DNA of 14,605 bases from an uncultured Clostridia bacterium (GCA_937893735.1 CALBGD010000294.1:1-14605), one strand, 5' to 3'. Positions 1-7,088 are shown, counted from the stretch's first letter. Notes: generated by a model not told the origin, from the letters alone. Numbers and translations are program-made.

Positions 1-2183
1 ATGACCGCGTAAGCCATATACTGCCTCATTATCACATGGTCGGCATAGCCGAGGGATTTCAGCGTACCTATCTGCATACGCTGCTCCTCGACCATTCTCG
101 ACATAGTGGTCAGGCAGACCAGCGCCGCCACCAGCAGGAAAAACACCGGGAATATCGCGGATATCCTGTCAATTCTCTCGGAATTGCTTTCGTACTCCGA
201 ATAGCCGGGATTGTCGTCACGGTCAAAGACATACCACTTCGCTTCGCCCGTGTCCTCTATCTGCTTTTTGCCATCGGCGATTTTCTTCTCGGCGTCGGCT
301 ATTTCCTGCTCAAATTCAGCTTTGCCGTCCTCGTATTCTTTCAGGCCGTCGGCGTATTTCTGCTTTGCTTCCTCGAGGTCCTTAACACCCTGCTCATAGT
401 CGGCTTTTCCGTCAAGGAATTCCTGCTCCTTTTCGGCGAGCTCGGCTATGCCGTCGTTATACTGCTTTTCAGCGTCAGCCAGCTTGTTTCTTCCGTCATT
501 GAGCTGCTTCAGTCCGTCGGAATACTCCTTGTAGCCGTCGTTGTACTGCTGTACTCCGTCCTGATATTTGTCGTAATTATCGAGGTACTGCTTCAAACCG
601 TCGATATACTGCTGTTTTCCCTCGTTGAGCTGCTCCTGCGCGGCTTCAAGCTGAGCTTCTCCATCTGTGATGGATTTCTCGCTTTCTGAAAGCAGCGCGG
701 AATTCTGGTCTAGCTGCGCCTTTGCCGCGTCAAGCTGGAGTATCGCCTGGTCAAGCTGAGACTTTGCCCCGTCAAGCTGCTGCTTGGTCTGCTCAAGAAC
801 TGACCTCTGCTGAACGATCTGAGGGTCGTCAGCGCCGAGAAGTTCCTCCGCCTGCTGAAGCTGCGCCACTCCCTGCTCGTACTGCGCCAACCCAGAGTTG
901 TACTGCTCCAGATTTGTGTTGTATTCCGCAAGTCCGCTTTCATACTGAGCCTGCCCCTCGGCAAGCTGAGCCTTTCCAGCCTCGAGCTGCTGTTTTCCGG
1001 ATTCAAGCTCCGCGCGTTTGCTGTCTATTTCCGCCTGACCGTCGTCAATCTGCTTCTTGCTGTCGTCTAAAGTCTTTTTTGCTTCGTCAAGCTGGGTGCC
1101 AGCCTCTGCAAGCTGCTTCCGGCTGTCCGCAAGGGTTTTCTCCGCGTCGTCAAGCTTCGCCTGATTTTCCTCTATTTCTGCCTTTCCCTTGTCTATCTCT
1201 GTTTTTGCGTCGGCAAGGGTCTGTTTTGCATCGGATATCTGCTTTTCTCCGTCCGCTATATCTGCGGCGGCTTTTTCGAGATTCTTTTCGCCGTCGGCTA
1301 TCTGGATCTTCGCATCATCAAGCTCCGCTTTTGCGTCGTCAAGCTTCTGCTGACCTTCGGATTTTCCGTCCGCAAGCTCCTTTTCTCCGTCTGCTATCTT
1401 CTGCTGAGCCTCGCCGATAACCTCGTCATAGCGTATCTCGCTGCGTGAGATTCCCAGCTCCTCCAGCTTGTCAGAGATATTATCACGGAGTTCATCGTAC
1501 TGGTCGGAATAGCTGGAAAGCTCCGTGAGCTCGTCAGACCGGACGTAAGCCTCTGTATAGACCTCCTGCGTGAAATTGCTTTCCTTGACGTACAGGAATG
1601 CGTCCAGCGATCCGTCGCCTATCGTGGTGCTTCCGCGCTGGGTTATCGAAACGTACATCGGCGTGTCGAATTTTCCGACAACGGTGTATTCCCGGTGCTT
1701 CAGCGGAAATTCGTCCGCTTCCGTGGGATCAGTCAGCGTGATTTTGCTGCCTATCTGAACCCCCGCTTTCAGCTTGCTGGAATTCAGAATGCACTCGTCC
1801 TCCGCCTCCGGCATACGTCCCTCGGTTATGTCAATGGAATTCATGCCGCTGGCTTCATTCAGTGAGTACACCCGAGTGTTATTATCCTGATTATTATAAC
1901 TTAGCGTTAAATCTGTGTATTTTGAACCGATGGCTTCGCTCACGCCTTCGACAGTGGAAAGAGCTTCAATATCGCCATCAGTAAGCCCGAATGTGGACAT
2001 TACCCTCAGGTCGAAAAGCTGGTGCTCATCGTAAAAATTATCGGCGGAAATCTTCATATCGTTTCCGGTGGCGCGGACTCCGCTGAAAAATCCCACGCCG
2101 ATGGCGCAAATCGTGAATATCGAAAAGAATCGGTTCTTTGTCTTTTTTATCTCCCGGAAGAGATTCTTGGTCACAGCCCTCAA
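1..2183 (-). CDS. FtsX-type ABC transporter permease with giant coiled-coil insert (3' end outside window)
   Basis: Partial: about 727 codons are visible and the C-terminus lies beyond position 1. It is the membrane subunit of an ABC exporter-like pair with the ATPase just upstream. The first membrane helix is at residues about 18-38 (RFFSIFTICAIGVGFFSG). A mixed extracytoplasmic region follows (about 40-250), then an almost uninterrupted coiled coil (about 258-643) rich in short units such as KIADG, QYNDG and KYADG. The second helix is at about 672-690, followed by EEQRMQIGTLKSLGY, the cytoplasmic loop typical of FtsX/MacB-family permeases. I chose the TTG at 2183 because GGGGGTG lies 5 bases upstream and no ATG or GTG in frame is as well placed; a GTG at 2174 is the alternative. 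It starts 13 bases after the ATPase stop, so the two are co-transcribed. The substrate is unknown. The long insert resembles those of other Firmicute FtsX-like permeases. Confidence 0.9.
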   Translation of the reverse strand, partial: MRAVTKNLFREIKKTKNRFFSIFTICAIGVGFFSGVRATGNDMKISADNFYDEHQLFDLRVMSTFGLTDGDIEALSTVEGVSEAIGSKYTDLTLSYNNQDNNTRVYSLNEASGMNSIDITEGRMPEAEDECILNSSKLKAGVQIGSKITLTDPTEADEFPLKHREYTVVGKFDTPMYVSITQRGSTTIGDGSLDAFLYVKESNFTQEVYTEAYVRSDELTELSSYSDQYDELRDNISDKLEELGISRSEIRYDEVIGEAQQKIADGEKELADGKSEGQQKLDDAKAELDDAKIQIADGEKNLEKAAADIADGEKQISDAKQTLADAKTEIDKGKAEIEENQAKLDDAEKTLADSRKQLAEAGTQLDEAKKTLDDSKKQIDDGQAEIDSKRAELESGKQQLEAGKAQLAEGQAQYESGLAEYNTNLEQYNSGLAQYEQGVAQLQQAEELLGADDPQIVQQRSVLEQTKQQLDGAKSQLDQAILQLDAAKAQLDQNSALLSESEKSITDGEAQLEAAQEQLNEGKQQYIDGLKQYLDNYDKYQDGVQQYNDGYKEYSDGLKQLNDGRNKLADAEKQYNDGIAELAEKEQEFLDGKADYEQGVKDLEEAKQKYADGLKEYEDGKAEFEQEIADAEKKIADGKKQIEDTGEAKWYVFDRDDNPGYSEYESNSERIDRISAIFPVFFLLVAALVCLTTMSRMVEEQRMQIGTLKSLGYADHVIMRQYMAYAV

Positions 2184-2188
2184 AACAG

Positions 2189-2195
2189 CACCCCC
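2189..2195 (-). promoter_or_regulatory. Ribosome binding site deciding the TTG start of the permease
   Basis: GGGGGTG on the minus strand, 5 bases before TTG at 2183. It lies in the 13-base gap after the ATPase stop codon. It is the only good Shine-Dalgarno match near the beginning of the permease frame. Confidence 0.6.
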
Positions 2196-2196
2196 G

Positions 2197-2898
2197 TTAC
2201 CATTCGATTTCTTCTACCGGGGTAGGAGCTTCGTTTCTGATTATCTCAGCCACTTTGCTGTTTTTTATCTTTATGACCCGGTCAGCCATGGGCGCTATCG
2301 CGGAGTTGTGCGTTACCAGAATCACGGTCATTCCGTCAATGCGGCAGGTATCCTGAAGCAGCTTCAATATTACCTTTCCTGTGTTGTAGTCCAGCGCGCC
2401 AGTTGGCTCGTCGCACAGCATGAGCTTCGGCTTCTTGCTGAGCGCCCTTGCGATGGAAACGCGCTGCTGCTCGCCGCCGGAAAGCTGCGCCGGGAAGTTG
2501 TTCAGTCTCTCGCCGAGCCCTACTTTCTGGAGTATCTCAGCCGCGGGTATGAAATCCTTGGTGGTCTGCGCCGCAAGCTCCACATTTTCCTTTGCGGTGA
2601 GGTTCGGCATGAGGTTATAGAACTGGAATATGAATCCCACGTCAAACCGGCGGTAATTCGTTAGCTGTTTCCGGTTGAACCTGTCCACCCGGGCTCCGTC
2701 CACGGAAATCACGCCCTCATCGCAGGTGTCCATTCCGCCCAGCATATTGAGCACAGTAGTCTTTCCGGAACCGCTGGGACCTACGATTATCGCAAATTCG
2801 CCCTTTTCTATGTCAAAGGTCATTCCGTCCGCTGCGTTTATCGTGACCTCGCCCATGTGGTAGCGCTTGTACACATTTTCTAGTGTAACGAATGCCAT
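2197..2898 (-). CDS. ABC transporter ATP-binding protein (LolD/MacB-type)
   Basis: A 233-residue nucleotide-binding subunit that powers the FtsX-type permease encoded immediately downstream. Visible motifs in order: Walker [10 protein letters not shown] (residues 40-48), Q-loop glutamine Q92 (FIFQFYNL), signature LSGGEQQR (139-146), Walker B LMLCDE (159-164) followed by PTGALD, and switch histidine H197 (LVTHN). The set is complete, so it should be catalytically active. LSGGEQQR and PTGALD are typical of the LolD/MacB/FtsE group that works with four-helix permeases on envelope substrates. The frame is open upstream to a TTG at 2967, but ATG 2898 is preferred: it has GGAGAG 5 bases upstream, and [13 protein letters not shown] matches the usual family N-terminus. 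The substrate (lipid, peptide or envelope signal) cannot be read from the sequence. Confidence 0.95.
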   Translation of the reverse strand: MAFVTLENVYKRYHMGEVTINAADGMTFDIEKGEFAIIVGPSGSGKTTVLNMLGGMDTCDEGVISVDGARVDRFNRKQLTNYRRFDVGFIFQFYNLMPNLTAKENVELAAQTTKDFIPAAEILQKVGLGERLNNFPAQLSGGEQQRVSIARALSKKPKLMLCDEPTGALDYNTGKVILKLLQDTCRIDGMTVILVTHNSAIAPMADRVIKIKNSKVAEIIRNEAPTPVEEIEW

Positions 2899-2925
2899 AG
2901 TTTCTCTCCATTCTTCTTGCCGCAT

Positions 2926-2934
2926 TTTATAGCA
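2926..2934 (-). promoter_or_regulatory. Possible extended -10 promoter for the ABC transporter pair
   Basis: The minus strand reads TGCTATAAA, an extended -10 element, about 28 bases before the ATPase ATG and about 20 before its ribosome binding site. No convincing -35 is seen. It lies in the 129-base gap after serS, which holds no clear intrinsic terminator, so read-through from serS is also possible. Confidence 0.35.
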
Positions 2935-3027
2935 AAGCAGGCAGAGAAAGCCGCCGCCAGACCCCAACTTGCGTCAGTACGCCCGGACGCCGGATAACCC
3001 TGCCTCCTTTTCATTCTATCTAACCAA

Positions 3028-4308
3028 TCAGCCTATCTTGGACTTGCCGCCCATGTAGGGTCTCAGCACCTCGGGAATATTGACTGTTCCGTCAGCATTC
3101 AGGTTGTTCTCGAGGAATGCGATGAGCATTCTGGGAGGTGCAACAACGGTATTGTTCAGAGTGTGTGCGAAATACTTCTTGCCGTCCTCGCCCTTTACAC
3201 GGATCTTCAGTCTGCGTGCCTGTGCGTCGCCGAGGTTGGAGCAGCTTCCTACCTCGAAGTACTTCTTCTGTCTGGGAGACCATGCCTCAACGTCATAGCT
3301 CTTTACCTTGAGGTCAGCGAGGTCGCCGGAGCAGCACTCGATGGTTCTTACCGGGATATCCATGGAGCGGAACAGATCAACGGTGTTCTGCCACAGCTTG
3401 TCGAACCACATCTTGGATTCCTCAGGCTTGCAGACCACGATCATCTCCTGCTTCTCAAACTGGTGGATTCTGTAAACTCCGCGCTCCTCGATACCGTGCG
3501 CGCCCTTCTCCTTGCGGAAGCAGGGAGAATAGCTGGTAAGGGTCCTCGGGAGAGTTTCCTCATCAAGAATGGTGTCGATGAACTTACCGATCATGGAGTG
3601 CTCGGAGGTACCAATAAGGTAGAGATCCTCGCCCTCGATCTTGTACATCATTGCGTCCATTTCATCGAAGCTCATAACGCCGGTAACGACATTGGAGCGG
3701 ATCATATACGGAGGAATGCAGTATGTGAAGCCGCGGTCTATCATGAAATCTCTTGCATAAGCCAGAACAGCGGAGTGCAGTCTTGCAATATCGCCCATCA
3801 GATAATAGAAGCCATTTCCTGCAACCTTTCTTGCACTGTCGAGGTCGATACCGTTAAGGCGCTCCATTATTTCGCTGTGGTAAGGAATCTCGAAATCCGG
3901 AACTACCGGCTCGCCGTAGCGCTTTATCTCAACGTTTTCGCTGTCGTCCTTGCCTATCGGAACGGTAGGATCAATGATGTTCGGAATTGTCATCATGATC
4001 TTCTTTACCTTCTCGGAGAGCTCCTCTTCCTGAACCTCGAGAGCCTTCAGCTCATCGGAGAATTCCTTTACCTGAGCCTTTGCCTTTTCAGCCTCGTCCT
4101 TCATGCCCTTTGCCATAAAGCCGCCGACTTCCTTGGCAATGCGGTTCTTGTCAGCCCTGAGCTGGTCGCCGCGCTGCTGTGCCTTACGGAGCTGAGCGTC
4201 AAGCTCGATCACCTCGTCAACCAGCGGGAGCTTGCGGTCCTGAAACTTCTTCTTGATGTTCTCCTTAACTACGTCAGGATTCTCTCTTAAAAACTTAATG
4301 TCTATCAT
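3028..4308 (-). CDS. serS: Serine--tRNA ligase
   Basis: Cytoplasmic class II aminoacyl-tRNA synthetase that charges tRNA-Ser with serine; its product is also the precursor for selenocysteinyl-tRNA where present. At 426 residues it is of normal length. The N-terminal ~110 residues form the helical hairpin arm that contacts the long variable arm of tRNA-Ser (lysine/glutamate-rich, about 30-105). The catalytic core shows a motif 2 region starting SPCFRKEKG with arginine R265 and continuing to HQFEKQEM, and motif 3 RMLIAFLENN (393-402). The serine-site TxE motif is present as TSE (GTSEHSM). Motif 2 reads GAHGIEERG where the common bacterial form is close to EAGSAGRDTRG, so this is a divergent subtype. 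ATG at 4308 is preceded by AAGG at 8 bases, a weak site. The 47-base gap from parB has no terminator, so it is probably co-transcribed with parAB. Confidence 0.97.
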   Translation of the reverse strand: MIDIKFLRENPDVVKENIKKKFQDRKLPLVDEVIELDAQLRKAQQRGDQLRADKNRIAKEVGGFMAKGMKDEAEKAKAQVKEFSDELKALEVQEEELSEKVKKIMMTIPNIIDPTVPIGKDDSENVEIKRYGEPVVPDFEIPYHSEIMERLNGIDLDSARKVAGNGFYYLMGDIARLHSAVLAYARDFMIDRGFTYCIPPYMIRSNVVTGVMSFDEMDAMMYKIEGEDLYLIGTSEHSMIGKFIDTILDEETLPRTLTSYSPCFRKEKGAHGIEERGVYRIHQFEKQEMIVVCKPEESKMWFDKLWQNTVDLFRSMDIPVRTIECCSGDLADLKVKSYDVEAWSPRQKKYFEVGSCSNLGDAQARRLKIRVKGEDGKKYFAHTLNNTVVAPPRMLIAFLENNLNADGTVNIPEVLRPYMGGKSKIG

Positions 4309-4355
4309 TTTCTTTGCCTTTCTTTTTATTAATTCAGGTTTTTGCCTGTAATATG

Positions 4356-5204
4356 TTACTTTACGTCCATCAGTCTGAGTATTCCCTCAAGCTGATCCTT
4401 GTCCTCAAAGCTTATCTGGAGCGTGTTGGTCTTACGTCCCTCGCAGATACGAACCTTTGTGCCCAGTGCTTCGCCAAGGCTCATTTCAACCTCGGTGTAG
4501 TACGCCATTCTAGGCTTTATCTGCTTCTGCTCCTCTTCCTGCTTTGCTTCCCTTTTCGCAATGGCTTCAATGCTCCTTACGCTGAGCTCGCCCTCGGAAG
4601 CTCTCACTGCAATTTCGGTCATGAGCGCGGGATCTTTTATTGCTTTCAGAGCCTTGCAATGACCTGCGGACAGCTTTCCGTCAGCAAGGAGGTCGCGCAC
4701 GCCATTCGGCAGGGACAGCAATCCAAGGCTGTTGGCAATAGAAGAACGCGCCTTTCCCAGAGCCTTTGAAAGCTGATCCTGCGTCATTTTGTAGGTGTCT
4801 ATAAGTTCCTTGTAGCCCTGTGCCTCTTCAATGGGATTCAGATTTTCACGCTGGAGGTTCTCTATCAGAGCCACCTGCATTACCTGTTCTTCTGAGAGGT
4901 CGTCGCGGATAACAACCGGAACCTCGCTGAGACCTGCGATTTTGGCGGCTCTCCAGCGCCTTTCACCGGCAACTATCTGATAATTTCCGGTTGCAAGCGG
5001 TCTTACAAGCAGCGGCTGGAGTATTCCGTTGACGCGTATGGATTCAGCGAGCTGTTCCATCGCTTCTTTGTCGAAATTCTTTCGCGGCTGTCCCTTGTTC
5101 GGCTCTATCTCAGAAAGCCGGAGGGTTCTCAGTCCCTCGGATTCCTCCATACTGTTGTCATCGAAAAGGCTGCTGAAATCGCCGCCGATTCTCTTATTGC
5201 TCAT
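4356..5204 (-). CDS. parB: Chromosome partitioning protein ParB (Spo0J)
   Basis: CTP-dependent DNA clamp that loads at parS, spreads along nearby DNA and, with ParA and SMC, organises and segregates the origin region. It has 282 residues. The N-terminus, with GGDFSSLF (residues 7-14), is a worn version of the KGLGRGLDALF segment that stimulates ParA ATPase. CTP-binding motifs are GERRWRA (80-86) and ENLQR (115-119). The helix-turn-helix lies around 141-165 ([15 protein letters not shown]). At the four positions that set parS versus Noc-site choice it has R153, S159, S164 and G181, the ParB-like set. G161 replaces the arginine usual in RLL. The C-terminal ~50 residues should form the dimerisation domain. 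ATG 5204 lies inside parA (11-base overlap) with GGAG 7 bases upstream, implying translational coupling. Its likely targets are the parS sites at 6066-6156 and 9771-9786. Confidence 0.97.
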   Translation of the reverse strand: MSNKRIGGDFSSLFDDNSMEESEGLRTLRLSEIEPNKGQPRKNFDKEAMEQLAESIRVNGILQPLLVRPLATGNYQIVAGERRWRAAKIAGLSEVPVVIRDDLSEEQVMQVALIENLQRENLNPIEEAQGYKELIDTYKMTQDQLSKALGKARSSIANSLGLLSLPNGVRDLLADGKLSAGHCKALKAIKDPALMTEIAVRASEGELSVRSIEAIAKREAKQEEEQKQIKPRMAYYTEVEMSLGEALGTKVRICEGRKTNTLQISFEDKDQLEGILRLMDVK

Positions 5205-5985
5205 TGTTCTTCTCCATTTCGCGCACCTTATCCAGTACCTCCTTGGAAAGACGCTTGTATGCGTCGGCTCCCTTGGAATTCTTATCGTAGAAGATTATGG
5301 GCTCGCCGTGGCTCTGTGCTTCTGTTATTCTGACGTTACGCGGGATCTGCGTTTTGAAGATGACATCTGTCGGAAAAGTTCTCTTGATATCCCTCATTAT
5401 CTCGTTGCTGGCAACAAGTCTGCGGTCCATCATCGTGAACACGATTCCCATAAGCTGAAGATCCTTGTTTGCAGAACGCTTGACTTTCTTCACGGTCTGC
5501 ATGAGCTGTGCAAGTCCCTCAAGCGCAAATGGCTCGCAGACCATCGGCACGATTATTCTGTCGCACGCGATCATTGCATTTATTGCGAGGATTCCAAGTG
5601 AAGGGAGACAGTCGATCACAATTATGTCATAGTTGTCTCTCACCTGAAGAATGACTTTGCGCAGCTGATGATTTCTCTGTTCAACGTCCGCAAGCTGTAA
5701 TTCAGCCTCGCAGAGCTGATTTGTTGCTGGAATGATATCAACGTTCTTATATCTTGTCTTGATTATACCATCCTGCGGACGGGCTTCCCCCATGATTATC
5801 TCGTATGTAGAAACATCAAGCGTCTTCTTCTTTATTCCGAAGCCAGTCGTGGAATTTCCCTGCGGATCAAAGTCTATCAGCAGCACTTTTTTGCCCAGCG
5901 AACCCAGCCCTGCGGCAACGTTAATTGCAGTCGTTGTTTTGCCAACGCCGCCTTTCTGATTCACTATGCCAATAACAGCGCCCAC
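5194..5985 (-). CDS. parA: Chromosome partitioning ATPase ParA (Soj)
   Basis: Deviant Walker A ATPase that binds DNA as an ATP dimer and is released by ParB, moving origins apart; in Firmicutes Soj also controls DnaA. It has 263 residues, normal length. Motifs: deviant Walker A KGGVGKTT (residues 11-18, signature lysine K11), Walker A' DFDPQGN (38-44) and Walker B IIVID ending at D125. The segment after it is CLPSLG rather than the usual CPPSLG, a small oddity. A basic patch near the C-terminus (KKVKR, RDIKR) fits nonspecific DNA binding. The start is GTG at 5985 with a strong AAGGGGGAG 5 bases upstream; no ATG is as well placed. It has its own promoter at about 6019-6047. The three parS sites just upstream suggest feedback from ParB. 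Confidence 0.97.
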   Translation of the reverse strand: MGAVIGIVNQKGGVGKTTTAINVAAGLGSLGKKVLLIDFDPQGNSTTGFGIKKKTLDVSTYEIIMGEARPQDGIIKTRYKNVDIIPATNQLCEAELQLADVEQRNHQLRKVILQVRDNYDIIVIDCLPSLGILAINAMIACDRIIVPMVCEPFALEGLAQLMQTVKKVKRSANKDLQLMGIVFTMMDRRLVASNEIMRDIKRTFPTDVIFKTQIPRNVRITEAQSHGEPIIFYDKNSKGADAYKRLSKEVLDKVREMEKNNEQ

Positions 5986-6018
5986 TATATCTCCCCCTTA
6001 TGTAAATATCATATCTCT

Positions 6019-6047
6019 ATTATAACATACTCTAATGAAAAAATAAA
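6019..6047 (-). promoter_or_regulatory. parA promoter (extended -10)
   Basis: The minus strand has a perfect TATAAT (6019-6024) preceded by TGT, an extended -10. A weak -35-like TTTATT sits 17 bases upstream (6042-6047). The stretch 6048-6065 between it and the first parS site is A/T-rich and could act as an UP element. The nearest parS begins about 19 bases upstream of the -35. Confidence 0.7.
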
Positions 6048-6058
6048 GACCTTTTTAT

Positions 6059-6081
6059 AAAAAAATGTTCCACGCGGAACA
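6059..6081 (-). terminator. Possible intrinsic terminator of noc formed by a parS palindrome and T-tract
   Basis: Read on the minus strand, the parS palindrome at 6066-6081 can fold as a 6-bp stem (TGTTCC/GGAACA) with loop GCGT. It is followed directly by seven T residues (6059-6065). The stem is short, so termination may be partial. It is the only terminator-like element between noc and parA. Confidence 0.4.
6066..6081. other. parS site 1 (ParB binding)
   Basis: TGTTCCACGCGGAACA, one base off the perfect palindrome TGTTCCACGTGGAACA. It is the closest of the three sites to the parA promoter. Identification rests on the match to the parS family (B. subtilis form TGTTTCACGTGAAACA) and on the adjoining parAB genes. 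Confidence 0.88.
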
Positions 6082-6098
6082 ATATTCCGACATATTCC

Positions 6099-6124
6099 CG
6101 CAATGTTCCACGTAGAACATTGCG
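6099..6124. repeat. Extended inverted repeat around parS site 2
   Basis: Ten-base arms CGCAATGTTC (6099-6108) and GAACATTGCG (6115-6124) are exact reverse complements around a 6-base centre CACGTA. The palindrome thus reaches 5 bases beyond parS on each outer side. On the minus-strand transcript a U-G wobble adds an eleventh pair and leaves an ACGU loop. No T-tract follows. Confidence 0.85.
6104..6119. other. parS site 2 (ParB binding)
   Basis: TGTTCCACGTAGAACA, one base off the perfect palindrome. It is the middle of the three-site array, 38 bases from site 1 and 37 from site 3, start to start. Confidence 0.88.
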
Positions 6125-6140
6125 TTTTGCTGTCGAATTT

Positions 6141-6156
6141 TGTTCCACGTGGAACA
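6141..6156. other. parS site 3 (ParB binding, perfect palindrome)
   Basis: TGTTCCACGTGGAACA is an exact 16-base palindrome and the best parS in the window. It begins 24 bases downstream of the noc stop codon. Confidence 0.93.
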
Positions 6157-6180
6157 CCGGGGGATTTGTCAATATGGCAT

Positions 6181-7011
6181 TCAGATTTCAGCAGCAGAAT
6201 GTATTTTTATGATGTACTCATAGCAGTCGCCAACACGGTTCATTGCAGCCTCACAGTCAATATTTGCTTCTTTCATGGTGCGAACAATTTTATTGATACT
6301 GTTTATGTAGAGCCTTGGAACCGGGAACACAAATTTTTTGCGTGGTGCAGGCTTCGGAGCTTCGGTTTTTTTAGGAAGATTACCATTAAGCATTTCATCT
6401 ATCATTTTTTCAGTCTGCTCGATGTTCAGCCTGTTGATGATTACTTCTCCGAGAGCATGAACTCTCAGCTTCTGGTCATCTATCCTTATCAGCGCTCGCG
6501 CCTGACGTTCAGATATATTCCCGCGAACCAGCAGTCCGCGTTCCGAATCAGAAAATTTCAGAAGCCGCAGCTTATTTGCAATTGTCGATTGTGCCTTACC
6601 CAGACGTGCGGCAGCTTCCTCCTGTGTAAGCCCATAATAGCTGATAAGCTTCTCAATTGCCATTGCCTCCTCAAAATAGCTGAGATCCCGCCGCTGGATA
6701 TTTTCAATAAGAGCAAGCACTGCTGAGCGCTCGTCATCAGCTTCAATAACGATACACGGGACCTCTGAAAGCCCGCATATCTTCGCAGCCCTGAGCCTGC
6801 GCTCCCCGCTGACAATTTCATAGTTCACGCCGCACCTGCGGACATTGATAGGCTGGAGAATTCCGTTTTCGCGAATGCTTTCAGCAAGGGAGGCAAGCTC
6901 CTTTTCGTCAAATTCTCCGCGCGGCTGAGAACGATTCGGCACTATAAGTCCAACGTCCACAGATATAACGCGCTGAATCTGCTTTTCCTTGTTTTTGAAT
7001 AACCCTGTCAT
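6181..7011 (-). CDS. noc: Nucleoid occlusion protein Noc (ParB paralogue)
   Basis: ParB-family CTPase that in Bacillus binds its own sites, spreads, attaches DNA to the membrane and keeps the division septum off the chromosome. It has 276 residues. CTP motifs are GERRLRA (69-75) and ENIQR (103-107). The helix-turn-helix LGKAQSTIANKLRLLK (137-152) is almost the Bacillus Noc sequence. At the four specificity positions it has Q141, K147, K152 and R169, the full Noc set rather than the ParB set. The N-terminus MTGLFKNKEK is short; it could be a reduced version of the amphipathic membrane-targeting helix of Noc, which is inference. ATG 7011 has AAAGGA 10 bases upstream. It has its own promoter and follows a strong terminator, so it is a separate unit from mnmG-rsmG. 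The position between rsmG and parA is the same as in B. subtilis. Confidence 0.93.
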   Translation of the reverse strand: MTGLFKNKEKQIQRVISVDVGLIVPNRSQPRGEFDEKELASLAESIRENGILQPINVRRCGVNYEIVSGERRLRAAKICGLSEVPCIVIEADDERSAVLALIENIQRRDLSYFEEAMAIEKLISYYGLTQEEAAARLGKAQSTIANKLRLLKFSDSERGLLVRGNISERQARALIRIDDQKLRVHALGEVIINRLNIEQTEKMIDEMLNGNLPKKTEAPKPAPRKKFVFPVPRLYINSINKIVRTMKEANIDCEAAMNRVGDCYEYIIKIHSAAEI

Positions 7012-7059
7012 ATAATTACCGTCCTTTCACGACTTTTGATGTTCCGTTGTGTTGACTTA

Positions 7060-7088
7060 ATTATAACATGAGCAGGAAATAATATCCA
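7060..7088 (-). promoter_or_regulatory. noc promoter (extended -10)
   Basis: The minus strand has TATAAT (7060-7065) preceded by TGT (extended -10), with TGGATA (7083-7088) 17 bases upstream as -35 (4 of 6 matches to TTGACA). It lies between the rsmG terminator and noc. The ten bases ATGTTATAAT are identical to the parA promoter. Confidence 0.75.

Noticed and set aside
36..1420. Long open frames on the plus strand (36-689 and 722-1420)
   Set aside because: They are antisense to the repetitive coiled-coil part of the permease. Low-complexity codon repeats there suppress stops on the other strand, and the translations show no domain.
2899..2967. N-terminal extension of the ABC ATPase from TTG 2967
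   Set aside because: There is no ribosome binding site before TTG 2967, while ATG 2898 has GGAGAG and matches the family start. The possible extended -10 also lies inside the extension.
2990..3027. AAGGAGGCAGGG just after the serS stop, as the ribosome binding site of a hidden small gene
   Set aside because: No ATG, GTG or TTG lies at a suitable distance downstream of it.
3163..4290. 375-codon plus-strand open frame opposite serS
   Set aside because: The minus strand encodes a complete, motif-supported SerRS across the same span. The plus translation has no recognisable domain and no ribosome binding site was evident.
4309..4355. Hairpin CAGG/CCTG in the parB-serS gap as a terminator
   Set aside because: The stem is only 4 bp and no T-tract follows, so read-through into serS is expected.
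5986..6180. noc-parA gap as a small gene or structured RNA
   Set aside because: A plus-strand frame crosses it but has no ribosome binding site and overlaps noc in antisense. The symmetry is explained by parS palindromes.
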